Positions 25,463 to 35,361 are shown, counted from the first letter of the stretch. The stretch: 64,000 bases of DNA from Bacillus pinisoli (GCF_023036475.1 NZ_JAJQKI010000004.1:186001-250000); one strand, 5' to 3'. Translations and numbers: made by a program. Notes: generated from the sequence alone by a model not told the origin.

Positions 25463-25607
25463 AATTTTCACTCCTGTTAAAATCACAATATTTAACAGTA
25501 TATGCGCTCGAAAAAAATGCTATACATGAGGCATTATTACATCTAACAATATAGGATAGAACCACGAGAATGGTCAAGTAATAACCACCCTCGTCCTTGG
25601 AACAGTT

Positions 25608-26750
25608 CTAACTATTTCTTGGTGGTCTTGGTCCCCAAAATTGATAGTAGTCTGTTCTTATAAAACCATTAAACAGCTTTCTTTTTTTGGTTGCTTGTTT
25701 CCCATATAACTTTTCAAACTCAGGATGTGAAGTAAGCATATACACAGACCAGGTAGGAAGCTTTTCAAATGCCTTTCCCATGTCCTTGTACATCTCTTCA
25801 ACTGCCTTCTTTTCGCCTAGACGCTCGCCGTATGGTGGGTTTCCTACAATGACACCATACTCATCTCTTGAGGTAATATCCTTTACTTGCATTTGTTTAA
25901 AGGAAATTAAATCCCCTAATCCTGCCTCGATAGCATTTTCCTTTGCCATATTCACCATGCGATGATCTACATCAGAGCCCATTATGTTTAGAGGCTGATC
26001 ATATTTAGCAAGGTCTTCTGCCTCTTCTCTAGCTTCATCCCATAGAGATTGACCTATCCAGTGCCAATTCTCTGAAGCGAAGTCACGATTAAAGCCTGGT
26101 GCAATGTTTTGTCCAATTAAGGCCGCTTCAATTGGTATCGTACCCGAACCACAGAAAGGGTCGATAAAAGGCTTGTCAGGTGTCCAATTTGTTAATTTCA
26201 CTAGTGTAGCAGCTAACGTTTCCTTTAATGGCGCTTCTCCCTGATCAACACGATAGCCTCTTTTATGTAAGCCGACACCGCTTGTATCTATAGTTAATGT
26301 CACAATATCCTTTAATAGAGCTACTTCTATCCGGTACAGAGGGCCTTTTTCTTCAAACCAAGTCGTTTGCTTGTATGTGTGTTTTAAGCTTTCTACCACA
26401 GCTCGTTTCACAATACTTTGACAGTCCGACACACTAAAAAGCTTTGATTTAACCGATTTTCCTATAACAGGAAATTCAGCATCCACTGGGATATACTGCG
26501 CCCAATTTAGTTTTTTTGTCTTCTCAAATAACTCATCAAAGGTCGTTGCCTTAAACTCCCCTACCTTAAGCTTCACTCGATCAGCTGTTCGTAACCATAA
26601 ATTGGCTCGGCAGATTGCTTTTTCATCTGCTTCAAAAATAACTTTTCCGTTTTCAACAATACAGTTCTCATACCCTAGGCTTCTTACTTCATCTGCCACT
26701 ATTGCTTCAATCCCCATTGCAGCGGTGGCAATTAAGGTCACTTTTCCCAT
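25608..26750 (-). CDS. ypsC: THUMP-domain RNA methyltransferase YpsC (RlmL/RlmN-like class I MTase)
   Basis: Encodes 380 aa. The N-terminal third is a THUMP-type RNA-binding domain with ferredoxin-like start (VTLIATAAMGIEAIVADEVR). The C-terminal two thirds are a Rossmann SAM methyltransferase with FIDPFCGSGTIPIEAALI near 190 and the catalytic NPPYGERLG motif (N-P-P-Y) near 310, typical of N2-guanine 23S rRNA methylation (RlmL N-half-like). The target nucleotide is inferred from the family. AAGGAG lies 6 nt before the ATG at 26750. As in B. subtilis it lies next to rnpB and gpsB. Confidence 0.92.
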   Translation of the reverse strand: MGKVTLIATAAMGIEAIVADEVRSLGYENCIVENGKVIFEADEKAICRANLWLRTADRVKLKVGEFKATTFDELFEKTKKLNWAQYIPVDAEFPVIGKSVKSKLFSVSDCQSIVKRAVVESLKHTYKQTTWFEEKGPLYRIEVALLKDIVTLTIDTSGVGLHKRGYRVDQGEAPLKETLAATLVKLTNWTPDKPFIDPFCGSGTIPIEAALIGQNIAPGFNRDFASENWHWIGQSLWDEAREEAEDLAKYDQPLNIMGSDVDHRMVNMAKENAIEAGLGDLISFKQMQVKDITSRDEYGVIVGNPPYGERLGEKKAVEEMYKDMGKAFEKLPTWSVYMLTSHPEFEKLYGKQATKKRKLFNGFIRTDYYQFWGPRPPRNS

Positions 26751-26913
26751 AAACGCTCCTTCTTTCATTCAATACGATTTTCTTCTATGTAATGGTCTAT
26801 TTAATTACTTATGTTACATACAGCTTGATGCATATTAACAGTTTATATACATACTTCTATACATGTTTATATGTATAGAGTGGTATTCAAAAGAGGCCTT
26901 CATAAATGGAAAA

Positions 26914-26935
26914 AGCTCTCCTCGAGTGGAGAGCT
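26914..26935 (-). terminator. terminator of rnpB
   Basis: Eight-bp stem AGCTCTCC / GGAGAGCT with a 6-nt loop followed by TTTTTCC on the minus strand, 21 bp past the mature 3' end of rnpB. Confidence 0.9.
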
Positions 26936-26956
26936 ATCATTTAAAAGGGTTGAAGT

Positions 26957-27367
26957 CCATCAATAGCGTTTTGTAAGCCATGTTTTGTACCATCGTACTC
27001 CAAGCGACTGACTCAAGCGTCTCGTACTCAGGTGGTAATCATCTATCTACAGATGAATCATCATCTGTCGTTCTCATCGTTCAAGTTCCTTAGAGAACGC
27101 GCCCCTACCATAATTTGGGTTTCTCGCTCGTGGGGTTTACCTCGTTCCACTCCAACCATTTCTAGTTGGACTTCGTCACTGTGGCACTTTCAAGGTAGTC
27201 AGACCATATCCAGAGGACTTAGGTCTTTTCCCTGCCGTCAGCCAATTCCTTGACTGCCCTAGCTTATGAATTAACTAGGCACGAACACTACAGGCATCGC
27301 AGCCTGTGCGAGCATGGACTTTCCTCTACATGACATGCATGCAGCGATTACCCAAACGCTATTGATC
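26957..27367 (-). ncRNA. rnpB: RNase P RNA, Bacillus type (type B)
   Basis: Reading the minus strand gives the catalytic core of B. subtilis RNase P RNA: GGGTAATCGCTGC at the 5' end, AGAGGAAAGTCCATGCTCGC, AGTGTTCGTGCCTAG, GACGGCAGGGAAAAG, GAAAGTGCCACAGTGACGAA, GGTAAACCCC, CGAGCGAGAAACCCAAAT, TAGATAGATGATTACCACC, TGAGTACGAG, and the 3' ACAAAACATGGCTTAC. P1 pairs ATAGCG with CGCTAT at the two ends. Ends are placed by alignment from memory and may be off by several bases. It matures tRNA 5' ends. Confidence 0.95.
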
Positions 27368-27453
27368 AAGCAAGATTTAGTATATTACATCCTTCTTCTT
27401 TTCGCAATGATAATTCATGGAAGTTCTTCCAGGAACACTCCATATTTTAATTG

Positions 27454-27750
27454 TTATTCAAACAACTTACTTCCAAATACATGTTTCTCTAGGTTAGATA
27501 AACGCTTTAAAATATCAAAATTTGTATTCCCTGCTGGTTGTGAAGGTCTCTTTGACACTTCATCTGCTTGGCGCTTTAAGCGTAAATTTTCTTGTTGAAG
27601 CTCTTCAATTTCCTGATGAAATGCTTCATAGTCTTTAATCACATAGTCTAAAAACTTATCTACTTCTTCTTGACTGTACCCTCTAAAAGAAGTTTTAAAT
27701 TCTTTTTCTAAAATATCCTTTGCGGTTAGCTTTACTTTATCTGATAGCAT
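27454..27750 (-). CDS. gpsB: cell-division regulator GpsB
   Basis: Encodes 98 aa, the same length as B. subtilis GpsB. The DivIVA-like N-terminal domain reads [20 protein letters not shown] then [17 protein letters not shown], with the membrane-binding loop [10 protein letters not shown]; a coiled coil follows and the C-terminal hexamer-forming helix is [17 protein letters not shown]. It directs PBP1 (ponA, 27 kb away in this window) between septum and side wall (family knowledge). GAGGTGA precedes the ATG at 27750. Confidence 0.95.
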   Translation of the reverse strand: MLSDKVKLTAKDILEKEFKTSFRGYSQEEVDKFLDYVIKDYEAFHQEIEELQQENLRLKRQADEVSKRPSQPAGNTNFDILKRLSNLEKHVFGSKLFE

Positions 27751-27879
27751 ATTATTCACCTCAATACCCTTTACCATTCATCTTTATTATTTTTCCAAAA
27801 AAACAGGTAATTGTCAATTTTATCTTTTCACATCAAGTTGCTATATTCCACTTTTCTAATTTCCTACCCCTTGTACCTC

Positions 27880-28440
27880 TTACCAGTTAGAAGGATCATT
27901 AAACTGCTCTTCATTCACAATCTCCTCAATATCATATGGTGTAATGAAAAAGATATGGTAGTCCTGAAGATTCATTTTTTTCTGTGCCTCTTGTACCATA
28001 AAAAAAGGGCTCCCCTTTTTTTCATCATCATAGAAGGCTAATAACCCATCTGTTTTTTGAACAATATATTGGTTTTTCACTTTTAATTGGCCAGGATTTT
28101 CGTAAGGTCTTTTCGTAATACTGTCTATAAAATCAGCTCGTGAAAGGATCCATTCGTACTGTTCTTTATTACCTTCATTCCATTTCTCTTCTTGTTGTAA
28201 ATGTGGAGTTAGGATTCCCAACTGAACAGGATATTCTTTTTTTAGTTCTATAACTACTTCTGCTGCCCATAACTCTGTTCCTAATTGACCACTAATTATA
28301 ACCCATTCCAATCCTTCTTCAATTAAAGGAATTAAACGCTTGCGTATCGCTTTTTTTATGTAATGAATACCTTTATGTTCTTTTTGAAAAATACCTAACT
28401 CAAAAGACTTATACCCTGTAACTGCTAACACTTTTAGCAT
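27880..28440 (-). CDS. ypsA: YpsA (DUF1273, SLOG-superfamily protein)
   Basis: Encodes 186 aa: LKVLAVTGYKSFELGIF at the start and WVIISGQLGTELWAAEVVIEL near 65-85, the SLOG nucleotide-binding glycine motif. The Firmicute family is linked to cell division and sits next to gpsB in many species, as here. GGTGATA lies before the ATG. A possible role as a ligand sensor is family inference only. Confidence 0.92.
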   Translation of the reverse strand: MLKVLAVTGYKSFELGIFQKEHKGIHYIKKAIRKRLIPLIEEGLEWVIISGQLGTELWAAEVVIELKKEYPVQLGILTPHLQQEEKWNEGNKEQYEWILSRADFIDSITKRPYENPGQLKVKNQYIVQKTDGLLAFYDDEKKGSPFFMVQEAQKKMNLQDYHIFFITPYDIEEIVNEEQFNDPSNW

Positions 28441-28463
28441 CTATATCACCTTTCAATAAATGA

Positions 28464-28494
28464 AACAAGAACCGACCTTAGGTCGGTCCTTGTT
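28464..28494 (-). terminator. terminator after cotD
   Basis: Stem AAACAAG-ACCGACC with complement GGTCGGT-CTTGTTT (one internal A/C mismatch) and a 3-nt loop, just after the cotD stop at 28511. Confidence 0.85.
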
Positions 28495-28510
28495 TAGTAT
28501 CATACGTTAA

Positions 28511-28846
28511 TTATCCTAATAACATGTTGTTGTTACCTTGAAAACCTGGTGTTGGAGCTACTCCTGGAGTTGGTGCTGTAGGAGCCATTCCTGGTGCCAT
28601 CATTCCTGGACCTGGAACGGGACCTGGATAATCACCTGGGCATACAAAGTGTTGATTTGCCACTTCATTTACGACAGATTCAGTGTGTGGGAAATAGTGA
28701 TTGTGTTGATATAAGTGGTGATTAACATTCGTTGTATGACTTGGGTGAATATGTGGAACGATTGTTGTATCGTGAAAATTTTGAACACAGCACTTCGTAG
28801 GATAAACGATTGGCGCTAAAACTTTTGGATGACAATGATGATGCAT
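28511..28846 (-). CDS. cotD: inner spore coat protein CotD
   Basis: Encodes 111 aa. The His-rich start (MHHHCHPKVLAPIVYPTKCC) and the HIHPSHTTNVNHHLYQHNHY then FPHTES block are the CotD signature. A Pro/Gly/Ala-rich tail follows (GPVPGPGMMAPGMAPTAPTP). Three Cys may form disulfides. AAGGGAG lies 8 nt before the ATG at 28846. It is expected to be SigK-dependent; neighbours ypsA and yprB match B. subtilis order. Confidence 0.9.
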   Translation of the reverse strand: MHHHCHPKVLAPIVYPTKCCVQNFHDTTIVPHIHPSHTTNVNHHLYQHNHYFPHTESVVNEVANQHFVCPGDYPGPVPGPGMMAPGMAPTAPTPGVAPTPGFQGNNNMLLG

Positions 28847-29260
28847 GCTAATTTCTCCCTTCAATTTCTCTTTTGTGTTATTACACTAACAGCCTATGAG
28901 AAAGAGAGGGTACATGTACTGATGAAAACACCTAATTTTAGTTTGTTTACCTAAAGTCCACGTTTGCCTATACTAATTTTTCTATCCAAAAAGCAAGTAA
29001 AAACTGCTTTTAAATTCAGTGAATAAGAAAATGGTTAAGCAGATCATAAAGAAAAAGAGAATTAATAAAGTTATTGGCACAACTGAACTCTCCCTAAACT
29101 AATTTTACAAGTGTTCATTTTAAAATTTGTTTTCGGAAAATTCAACTTGTAAATTATAGAAGACTCTTTTTCTTTTTCTCAGCACAATGACATTATAATT
29201 GAATCCACCAGTCTATTTCGACATCACATTTTGACGAATTATCAGGAAACATGCGCTTGC
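28847..29260. other. 414-bp intergenic region, no feature recognised
   Basis: Lies between the cotD start and the mrfB stop. It is very AT-rich; it must hold the cotD promoter. No ORF with a ribosome binding site, no convincing terminator, and no repeat shared with the rest of the window were found. Confidence 0.5.
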
Positions 29261-30538
29261 CTAGGAAATATCTGTATACTTTATATTTTTTATTTCTAAT
29301 CGATTCAGTCTCTTGCGAATTAGATCTTCTTTATAGTAAGCAAGTTGATTAGCCCAAGATAATGCTTGCTTTGTGAATGTAAGTGCCTTCCCAATCACTT
29401 TCTCTTTATGCTCATAATACTTCGCCAGTTCAATTGCTGCATGGATTCTCTCATCTAATGGAAGTTGTTCATCATCTTGCAATTCCAGCCAGAGTTTTAT
29501 GGCTTCCTTTAGTTTTTTTTCTTTCTTATAAAACTCGGCAAGTGCTTTCTTCGCAGCCCAGCTATAGGTTCCTTTTTTATGAAGTATTTGCTCGTATTGC
29601 TTGGTTGCAGCATCTTTTTCACCAACAGAAGCATACCATCTAGCTACTTCGAATTGTTCTGTCTGACTTCCTTGTTCCGCTTTAAGGAGCTTGTTTGAAA
29701 TGTGAGTAAACAATGTAATAAGTGTTAAAATGTCAGTCTCATTATGCTTCATAATTCCAAACACACCTTCTGGATTTTGGTCCTCTAAGTAATGAAAATA
29801 AATCATAGGGGCCATATATCCAGGAATATCTCCATCCCTTGTTATGTTTAAGATTTGCTTCTCTACTAGGCTCAGCTTTAGTGAATCGTACTCCTTCTTC
29901 CACAATCTTCGACTTGCATGCAGTAAGTCGAAATGTCCGAATTTAGGAAGCTTTGGTACCTCATCTCGAATCATGGTATGTCTTGTTTTGACTTGTGGCC
30001 AGTCAAATGCCTTGCCATTATAAGTGACGAGCGTCGTGTAATCTACTTCTTGTAAGAAATAATGATATAAAGCTACTTCAGAAGCAGGACTAGGTAAGAA
30101 TAATTGTCTCAGAATGACCTTATCGTTAAATACTCTCGCGTACCCAAGAAGAAAAATAGTATTTCCTGTTCCCCCGCCAAGCCCTGTTGTTTCTGTGTCA
30201 AAGAAGAATAAATCCTTACTTTCAAAGCCTGCGACTGAAAGTGGGTGTTCAAAGGATGATTGATTCCAACCCATTACAACCTTTTGTAAATCACCAAGTG
30301 GATATAAGCCATGATTAGTAGATAAAGAAAAAATCTTCTCACGAATAAAGATATACTCACCGTCAAAGAAATAAGGTTTTGCATCAAATGCAGTCCATTC
30401 TTCCAAAAAAGGTATATCTACCTTATCCGATGAGCGCTCTGATTGGAGTTTTACGCCTTCTGGTTTTTCTGTCACATTTTCGTTACTCTCTGATCCTAAG
30501 TGTTTTTTCATCCGGTTAAGTTTCTGTTTTAATGACAT
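29261..30538 (-). CDS. mrfB: DnaQ-fold exonuclease YprB (MrfB) with C-terminal TPR-like region
   Basis: Encodes 425 aa. The DEDD-family motif I appears as FFDTETTGLGGG near 113-124, followed by FLLGYAR, LVTYNGKAFDWPQ (motif II) and HNETDILTLITLF (motif III). The C-terminal 130 aa are TPR-like helices (FEVARWYASVGEKDAATKQY). In B. subtilis MrfB acts as a metal-dependent exonuclease with helicase MrfA in mitomycin C lesion repair. It starts 33 bp after the mrfA stop, one transcription unit. GAGGTGA precedes the ATG. Confidence 0.92.
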   Translation of the reverse strand: MSLKQKLNRMKKHLGSESNENVTEKPEGVKLQSERSSDKVDIPFLEEWTAFDAKPYFFDGEYIFIREKIFSLSTNHGLYPLGDLQKVVMGWNQSSFEHPLSVAGFESKDLFFFDTETTGLGGGTGNTIFLLGYARVFNDKVILRQLFLPSPASEVALYHYFLQEVDYTTLVTYNGKAFDWPQVKTRHTMIRDEVPKLPKFGHFDLLHASRRLWKKEYDSLKLSLVEKQILNITRDGDIPGYMAPMIYFHYLEDQNPEGVFGIMKHNETDILTLITLFTHISNKLLKAEQGSQTEQFEVARWYASVGEKDAATKQYEQILHKKGTYSWAAKKALAEFYKKEKKLKEAIKLWLELQDDEQLPLDERIHAAIELAKYYEHKEKVIGKALTFTKQALSWANQLAYYKEDLIRKRLNRLEIKNIKYTDIS

Positions 30539-30571
30539 TTTTTCACCTCATTTCCTAAGAAGAACATTTGT

Positions 30572-32827
30572 TTAGATAAACTGATTGAGTAATTGTAAGG
30601 AGGCTTTTTTCGTATTTGTATCATAGGCATCTAGCCCTACACAAGATGGACAGCCACTTTCGCATAGACAGTCCTGAATGGATTTTGCTGCTTCAACTAA
30701 AATATGTTCCATTTTATCAAAGAGTTTTTCACTCAAACCAATACCTCCTGGGTATCGGTCATAAAGATAAATGGTTGGTTCCCCCGAATGAGTAGATTTC
30801 ACCTGAGGAACGATATGAACATCGCCAGGGTCACACATTACGATGAGTGGTACAATATGCTTTATAGCATGAGCTACACCTAGTAGGCCTTGCTCTAATT
30901 TTTTTTCGCTCATTTCGTCTTCTTTATTAAACGTAAACCAAGCAGCATTTGTATGGAGCTCTTCCTCTGGAAGATGGATAGGTCCTGAGCCAATGTTATC
31001 ATGCGTTTCAAATTTTATTTTTTTAAAGATTGTTGCCATGGCCGTTACCATTACATCTCCGTACCCAAGATTTACTTTGTCATTTGCTCTTTCTTTATCT
31101 ACTTCTAACACTTTTAGCTGAACTGCCAAATTAGCATCTGTAAAATAATCGACCTCTACTTCTCGTACAAACGCCTTTTTCTCCTCCCAATCTAGCTTCT
31201 CAACTTGATACTGAGTTCCTTGGTGTAAGTAGATGGCTTCGTCATGTAATAGGGTCATCGCACTAAATCGATCCATCTCTCCAATGACTTTTACATTACC
31301 TGTCATAGTCTGATCAATAATAACGATATTCTCTTGTGAAGCTGAACGTAGACTTATGTTGTGAGCAGGAAACGAATCATTCATCCAAAACCATTTATTT
31401 CCACGGTGGTGAAGGACTTTTTCATCCGCTAAAAATTCTAATATATCCTCAATTTCAACTCCACCAAATGTATCATCTTCTTTAAAAGGGAGTTCATAGG
31501 CCGCACACTTAATATGGTCTAATAGGATAACTAGATTATCAGGATTTATTCTTGCGGTTTCAGGGTTTTGTTCAAAGAAGTATTCTGGATGCTGAATGAT
31601 ATACTGATCCAAAGGATTTGAACTACCTACCATGATAATTAGTGCTTCCCCTTGCCTTCTTCCTGCTCGTCCAGCCTGTTGCCAAGCACTCGCAATCGTT
31701 CCAGGATAACCTGTCATTATGCACACTTGAAGTTGGCCAATATCTACGCCTAATTCTAGAGCATTTGTACTAACAACCCCGTAAATCTCGCCCTTCCTAA
31801 GTCCACGCTCAATTTCTCGTCTTTGTACCGGAAGATACCCACCTCGATATCCTCGTATTGACTTAGGCCCTAGCTCATTTTTAACAAGCTCTTGAAGGTA
31901 CGTTAAGATGATCTCTACTCGAACACGGCTCCTTGCAAAAACAATGGTTTGGATTTTATTCTTTAAGAATTCTCCAGCTAAATCTCTTACTTCTAATGTT
32001 GCACTTTTTCTTATATTAAGCGGTTTATTCACGACGGGAGGATTGTAAAAAGCAAAATGCTTCCTTCCAGAAGGTGCACCGTTGTTAGAGATAAGCTCCA
32101 TTTGTCTGCCTGTCAGCTGCTCTGCTAATTCTTTCGGGTTAGAAATTGTAGCTGATGTACAAATAAATTGTGGATTGCTCCCATAAAATTGACAGATTCT
32201 AAGTAAACGGCGAATTACATTTGAAACATGACTCCCGAATACCCCACGATAGATGTGGAGTTCATCAATTACGATATATTTCAGATTTTCAAATAAAGAT
32301 ACCCATTTTGTATGATGAGGTAGAATCGCAGAGTGGAGCATATCTGGGTTGGTTATGACAATATGACCTGCTTTTCTAACTTTTTGTCTAATAGATGCCG
32401 CCGTGTCTCCATCATACGTATAACTATTAATGGAAGCCCCTATTTCTTCTATTAATTCATTTAGTTCACTTTTTTGGTCTTGGGCTAGTGCTTTTGTAGG
32501 AAATAAGTATAGTGCTCGTGCATCTTTATTTTTTAGAACAGTTTGCAAAACTGGAAGATTATAACAAAGTGTTTTCCCAGAGGCAGTCGGAGTAACGGCA
32601 ACAAAGTTTTTTCCATTTTGAATGGTTTCATAGGCTTCAACTTGATGGGTATATAACTCTTGAATCCCTCTGTTTTTTAAAGCCTGTACTAATTTTAAGT
32701 CTACACTAGAAGGAATTGGAGCCGTTTTAGCCTGTTTTGCCTCAATTGTATGCCAGTGTACAATTTGTTTATTTTTCTTCAGTTCTATTATTAAATCTTG
32801 CATATTTTGTTTAGCAAATCGTTTCAT
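30572..32827 (-). CDS. mrfA: DEAD/DEAH-type DNA helicase YprA (MrfA)
   Basis: Encodes 751 aa. Walker A TPTASGKTLCYN and DELHIYRG (motif II) mark RecA domain 1; STNALELGVDIG and QQAGRAGRRQGEA mark RecA domain 2. The C-terminal DUF1998-type domain ends with the four-cysteine cluster CLCESGCPSC. In B. subtilis MrfA unwinds DNA in repair of mitomycin adducts with MrfB. Start: GAGGTGA lies 7 nt before the ATG at 32827; 21 extra in-frame codons upstream have no ribosome binding site and cover the promoter. A LexA-like box lies in that promoter. Confidence 0.93.
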   Translation of the reverse strand: MKRFAKQNMQDLIIELKKNKQIVHWHTIEAKQAKTAPIPSSVDLKLVQALKNRGIQELYTHQVEAYETIQNGKNFVAVTPTASGKTLCYNLPVLQTVLKNKDARALYLFPTKALAQDQKSELNELIEEIGASINSYTYDGDTAASIRQKVRKAGHIVITNPDMLHSAILPHHTKWVSLFENLKYIVIDELHIYRGVFGSHVSNVIRRLLRICQFYGSNPQFICTSATISNPKELAEQLTGRQMELISNNGAPSGRKHFAFYNPPVVNKPLNIRKSATLEVRDLAGEFLKNKIQTIVFARSRVRVEIILTYLQELVKNELGPKSIRGYRGGYLPVQRREIERGLRKGEIYGVVSTNALELGVDIGQLQVCIMTGYPGTIASAWQQAGRAGRRQGEALIIMVGSSNPLDQYIIQHPEYFFEQNPETARINPDNLVILLDHIKCAAYELPFKEDDTFGGVEIEDILEFLADEKVLHHRGNKWFWMNDSFPAHNISLRSASQENIVIIDQTMTGNVKVIGEMDRFSAMTLLHDEAIYLHQGTQYQVEKLDWEEKKAFVREVEVDYFTDANLAVQLKVLEVDKERANDKVNLGYGDVMVTAMATIFKKIKFETHDNIGSGPIHLPEEELHTNAAWFTFNKEDEMSEKKLEQGLLGVAHAIKHIVPLIVMCDPGDVHIVPQVKSTHSGEPTIYLYDRYPGGIGLSEKLFDKMEHILVEAAKSIQDCLCESGCPSCVGLDAYDTNTKKASLQLLNQFI

Positions 32828-32856
32828 GTATTTCACCTCAGTTAGCTTTATTTTAA

Positions 32857-32870
32857 CGAATAAACGTTCG
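32857..32870. promoter_or_regulatory. LexA-like operator in the mrfA promoter
   Basis: CGAATAAACGTTCG matches the Bacillus LexA consensus CGAACRNRYGTTYC/G at all fixed positions but the fifth (T for C). On the minus strand a TTTACG (-35-like) and TAAAAT (-10-like), about 17-18 bp apart, flank it, so the box lies between the promoter elements, where LexA normally represses. It ends 30 bp before the mrfA ATG. Confidence 0.5.
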
Positions 32871-32964
32871 ATTCGTAAACTAAAAAACAATGATTTGTAT
32901 TAAGTCATTGTTTTAACTGGTTTTATTTTGTATATATGTGTCATGATAAGCAAAAAAATAAAGA

Positions 32965-33001
32965 CCCGAACAATTAGGTGAAAGGCACCTGATTGTTCGG
33001 G
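32965..33001 (-). terminator. terminator after arsC
   Basis: Long stem CCCGAACAAT-AGGTG / CACCT-ATTGTTCGGG with a 5-nt loop (AAAGG); the minus strand continues TCTTTATTTTTTTGC. The core GGTG...CACC centre resembles other Bacillus palindromes. Confidence 0.85.
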
Positions 33002-33086
33002 TTTTATAATTCTTATTTTTCACTTTACTAAACGTTAACTGAATTCAACTTCAGAAACATGCGTCCAAAAAGTTAACAGAAGTAAA

Positions 33087-33506
33087 TTACTCTCCTGTCT
33101 TTGCAAAATGTTGAATTCGCTCACCAATTTCATCACGAACTCGTTGGAAGAAAGCCCATTTCTCTTCTTCTGTTCCTTCTGCTTTAGCAGGGTCATCAAA
33201 CCCCCAGTGAACACGTGTCACATGAGGTGGTGTTACTGGGCAGTGATCTGCAGCATGTCCACATAAAGTAACGACTAAATCTGCACGATCTAATATTTCA
33301 GGGGCAATTGTGTCTGAGGTTTGGTTTGATATATCAATACCTACTTCATTCATTGATTTAACAGCATTTGGGTTTAATCCATGAGCCTCAAGTCCTGCAC
33401 TTTTTACGTCCCACTGATCACCAAGATGTTTTTTTGCCCATCCTTCTGCCATTTGACTGCGGCATGAGTTTCCAGTACATAAAAAGTAAATTGTTTTCTT
33501 TGACAT
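33087..33506 (-). CDS. arsC: arsenate reductase ArsC (thioredoxin-coupled)
   Basis: Encodes 139 aa. Cys10 in [11 protein letters not shown] with the P-loop CxxxxxR, and Cys82 and Cys89 in LCGHAADHC, form the three-cysteine relay of the thioredoxin-dependent family (numbering identical to B. subtilis and S. aureus ArsC). It reduces arsenate to arsenite for export by ArsB. AAGGAG precedes the ATG. It is third in arsR-arsB-arsC, 74 bp after arsB. Confidence 0.95.
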   Translation of the reverse strand: MSKKTIYFLCTGNSCRSQMAEGWAKKHLGDQWDVKSAGLEAHGLNPNAVKSMNEVGIDISNQTSDTIAPEILDRADLVVTLCGHAADHCPVTPPHVTRVHWGFDDPAKAEGTEEEKWAFFQRVRDEIGERIQHFAKTGE

Positions 33507-33580
33507 CTTGCATTTCTCCTTTTAAGTTGAGTTGTTATAATAGGTTCTCCCAATTTTGTTTTTAAGAAGTAAGAACCATT

Positions 33581-34879
33581 TTAATAGATGATAATTAACC
33601 AAATATAAAGACCTACCAGTGTAATTAACAAGGTTGGAATTGTTAAGATTAAGCCAACCTTAAAATAACTACCCCATGTAATTTTTACACCCTTTAAGGA
33701 TAAAACATGAAGCCATAATAATGTCGCAAGTGAACCAATAGGAGTAATTTTAGGACCTAGATCAGATCCTATGACGTTCGCATAAATAAGTGCCTCACGA
33801 ACCACCCCACTTGTATTTGTGTCCGCAATTGCTAAGGCATCAATCATGACAGTAGGCATGTTGTTCATCACCGAAGATAAAATGGCTGCAATAAAGCCCA
33901 TACCAATAGTAGCAACAAATAACCCCTGATCAGCCGTTGCTTGAATTAGCTCGGCTAATACATCGGTTAATCCTACATTTCTAAGACCATACACGACTAC
34001 ATACATACCGATAGAAAAAAACACTATAGCCCAAGGAGCCCCTTTTACAACGGTTTTTGTATCAACAGCTTGGCTCTTTCTTGCCATTAGTAGAAAGAAA
34101 ATAGTCACTAAACCAGCAATAATTGACACAGGTACACGGATGAACTCACTAATAAAGTATCCGATTAATAAGATTCCTAGCACAAACCAAGATAATCGAA
34201 ACATTTTGGCATCTCTAATCGCATCAACTGGTTTTTTTAAGTGTACCAAATCATACTGCTTTGGAAGATCCTTTCTAAAATATAAGTATAGGACCAATAA
34301 GCTAGCAACTAGTGAGAAGAAGTTTGGAATGATCATACGGGAAGCATATTCAATAAAACCGATCTCAAAAAAGTCTGCTGAGACAATATTTACTAAGTTA
34401 CTGACAACTAAAGGCAGTGACGTAGTGTCTGCAATGAACCCGCTTGCCATAATAAATGGAAAGACCATTTTTTCTTCAAATTTTAGGTTTCGTACCATCG
34501 CCAACACAATTGGAGTTAAAATGAGAGCTGCGCCATCATTGGCGAATAAAGCTGCTACAAGTGCACCTAATATGACTACATACGCAAACATTCGAACACC
34601 GTTTCCATTAGCAGCTCTTGCCATATGTAGAGCCGACCACTCAAAAAAACCAATTTCATCGAGTATTAAAGAAATAATAATAATCGCTATAAAAGTTAAA
34701 GTTGCATTCCAGACAATTGAAGTTACACTTATAACATCCTGGAAATCGACAACACCTGTTAATAAGGCTAAAATGGCCCCTCCACAAGCTGACCATCCTA
34801 TGGACAACCCTTTAGGCTGCCAAATCACAAATATTAACGTTAGTAAAAAAATAAATGAAGCTACTATTACTGATATCAA
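33581..34879 (-). CDS. arsB: arsenite efflux permease ArsB
   Basis: Encodes 432 aa with about 11-12 membrane segments; [20 protein letters not shown] at the N-terminus and FLLTLIF helix are typical of the ArsB/NhaD (IT) superfamily, with [12 protein letters not shown] and [20 protein letters not shown] as signatures. The open frame begins at a GTG (34903) overlapping arsR, but GGGAGG lies 7 nt before a TTG at 34879, and that start aligns with the usual N-terminus, so it is preferred. Confidence 0.92.
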   Translation of the reverse strand: MISVIVASFIFLLTLIFVIWQPKGLSIGWSACGGAILALLTGVVDFQDVISVTSIVWNATLTFIAIIIISLILDEIGFFEWSALHMARAANGNGVRMFAYVVILGALVAALFANDGAALILTPIVLAMVRNLKFEEKMVFPFIMASGFIADTTSLPLVVSNLVNIVSADFFEIGFIEYASRMIIPNFFSLVASLLVLYLYFRKDLPKQYDLVHLKKPVDAIRDAKMFRLSWFVLGILLIGYFISEFIRVPVSIIAGLVTIFFLLMARKSQAVDTKTVVKGAPWAIVFFSIGMYVVVYGLRNVGLTDVLAELIQATADQGLFVATIGMGFIAAILSSVMNNMPTVMIDALAIADTNTSGVVREALIYANVIGSDLGPKITPIGSLATLLWLHVLSLKGVKITWGSYFKVGLILTIPTLLITLVGLYIWLIIIY

Positions 34880-34895
34880 CAGTTGACCCTCCCAG

Positions 34896-35240
34896 TTACT
34901 CACACGTAATACGTAATCCCTGCTTCTCTAATTCTTGCAATTTCTCATTTTGACTAGGAAGAAAATGAAGGAGACTTTGAACAAGAGGATAATAGGCGCT
35001 TTCTTTATTTAATGAATAGATAATCCACTGTCCTCTTCTTGTTTCACGCACAATCCCCGCATCTTTTAGTTTCCGAATATGTTGACTAATGGCTGGTTGG
35101 CTAGCCTTAAAAATCTCTACGAACTCGCATACACAGCAGTCGTTTGATTCTAATAGTTTTACCATCGTTAGACGCGTCTTATCACCAAGTAGTTTTAAAA
35201 TAACCGCAGCTTGTTCTAGATCAAGAGAAAAATCTTTCAT
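34896..35240 (-). CDS. arsR: arsenic-responsive repressor ArsR
   Basis: Encodes 114 aa, a winged-helix ArsR/SmtB repressor. The metal-binding helix motif appears as [10 protein letters not shown] (the CxC of ELCVCDL), followed by recognition helix [18 protein letters not shown] and wing [10 protein letters not shown]. Arsenite binding releases it from DNA. AGGAGG lies 3 nt before ATG 35243 and 6 nt before ATG 35240; the second is preferred. It leads the ars operon and probably represses it. Confidence 0.93.
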   Translation of the reverse strand: MKDFSLDLEQAAVILKLLGDKTRLTMVKLLESNDCCVCEFVEIFKASQPAISQHIRKLKDAGIVRETRRGQWIIYSLNKESAYYPLVQSLLHFLPSQNEKLQELEKQGLRITCE

Positions 35241-35272
35241 CATGTACCTCCTAACCATAAATGTATAAACAT

Positions 35273-35301
35273 ATAATAATTTACTTATATATACTTTTCA
35301 A
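35273..35301 (-). promoter_or_regulatory. SigA promoter of the ars operon with overlapping dyad
   Basis: Minus strand: -35 TTGAAA, a 17-bp spacer, and -10 TATTAT. The spacer and following bases are an AT-rich dyad-like tract (TATATATAAGTAAAT ... ATTATATG), a plausible ArsR operator. Only the promoter spacing is clear; the operator is inferred. Confidence 0.6.
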
Positions 35302-35361
35302 CAATTTCTTTTCTCAAACGAGAGGAATAATATCTAATTTCAACAAAATTTTTTAAAAATA

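Noticed and set aside
27032..27253. Plus-strand ORFs over 27032-27598
   Set aside because: They are antisense to rnpB and gpsB; RNase P RNA sequence is unambiguous.
29021..29102. Small ORF starting ATGGTTAAGC between cotD and mrfB
   Set aside because: 23 codons, Lys-rich, no ribosome binding site.
32884..32914. Hairpin AAACAATGA / TCATTGTTT upstream of mrfA
   Set aside because: Short and AT-rich; could be operator or chance, no terminator tail in a useful direction.
34140..34886. 248-codon plus-strand ORF antisense to arsB
   Set aside because: Shadow of a membrane-protein gene; no ribosome binding site and implausible composition.
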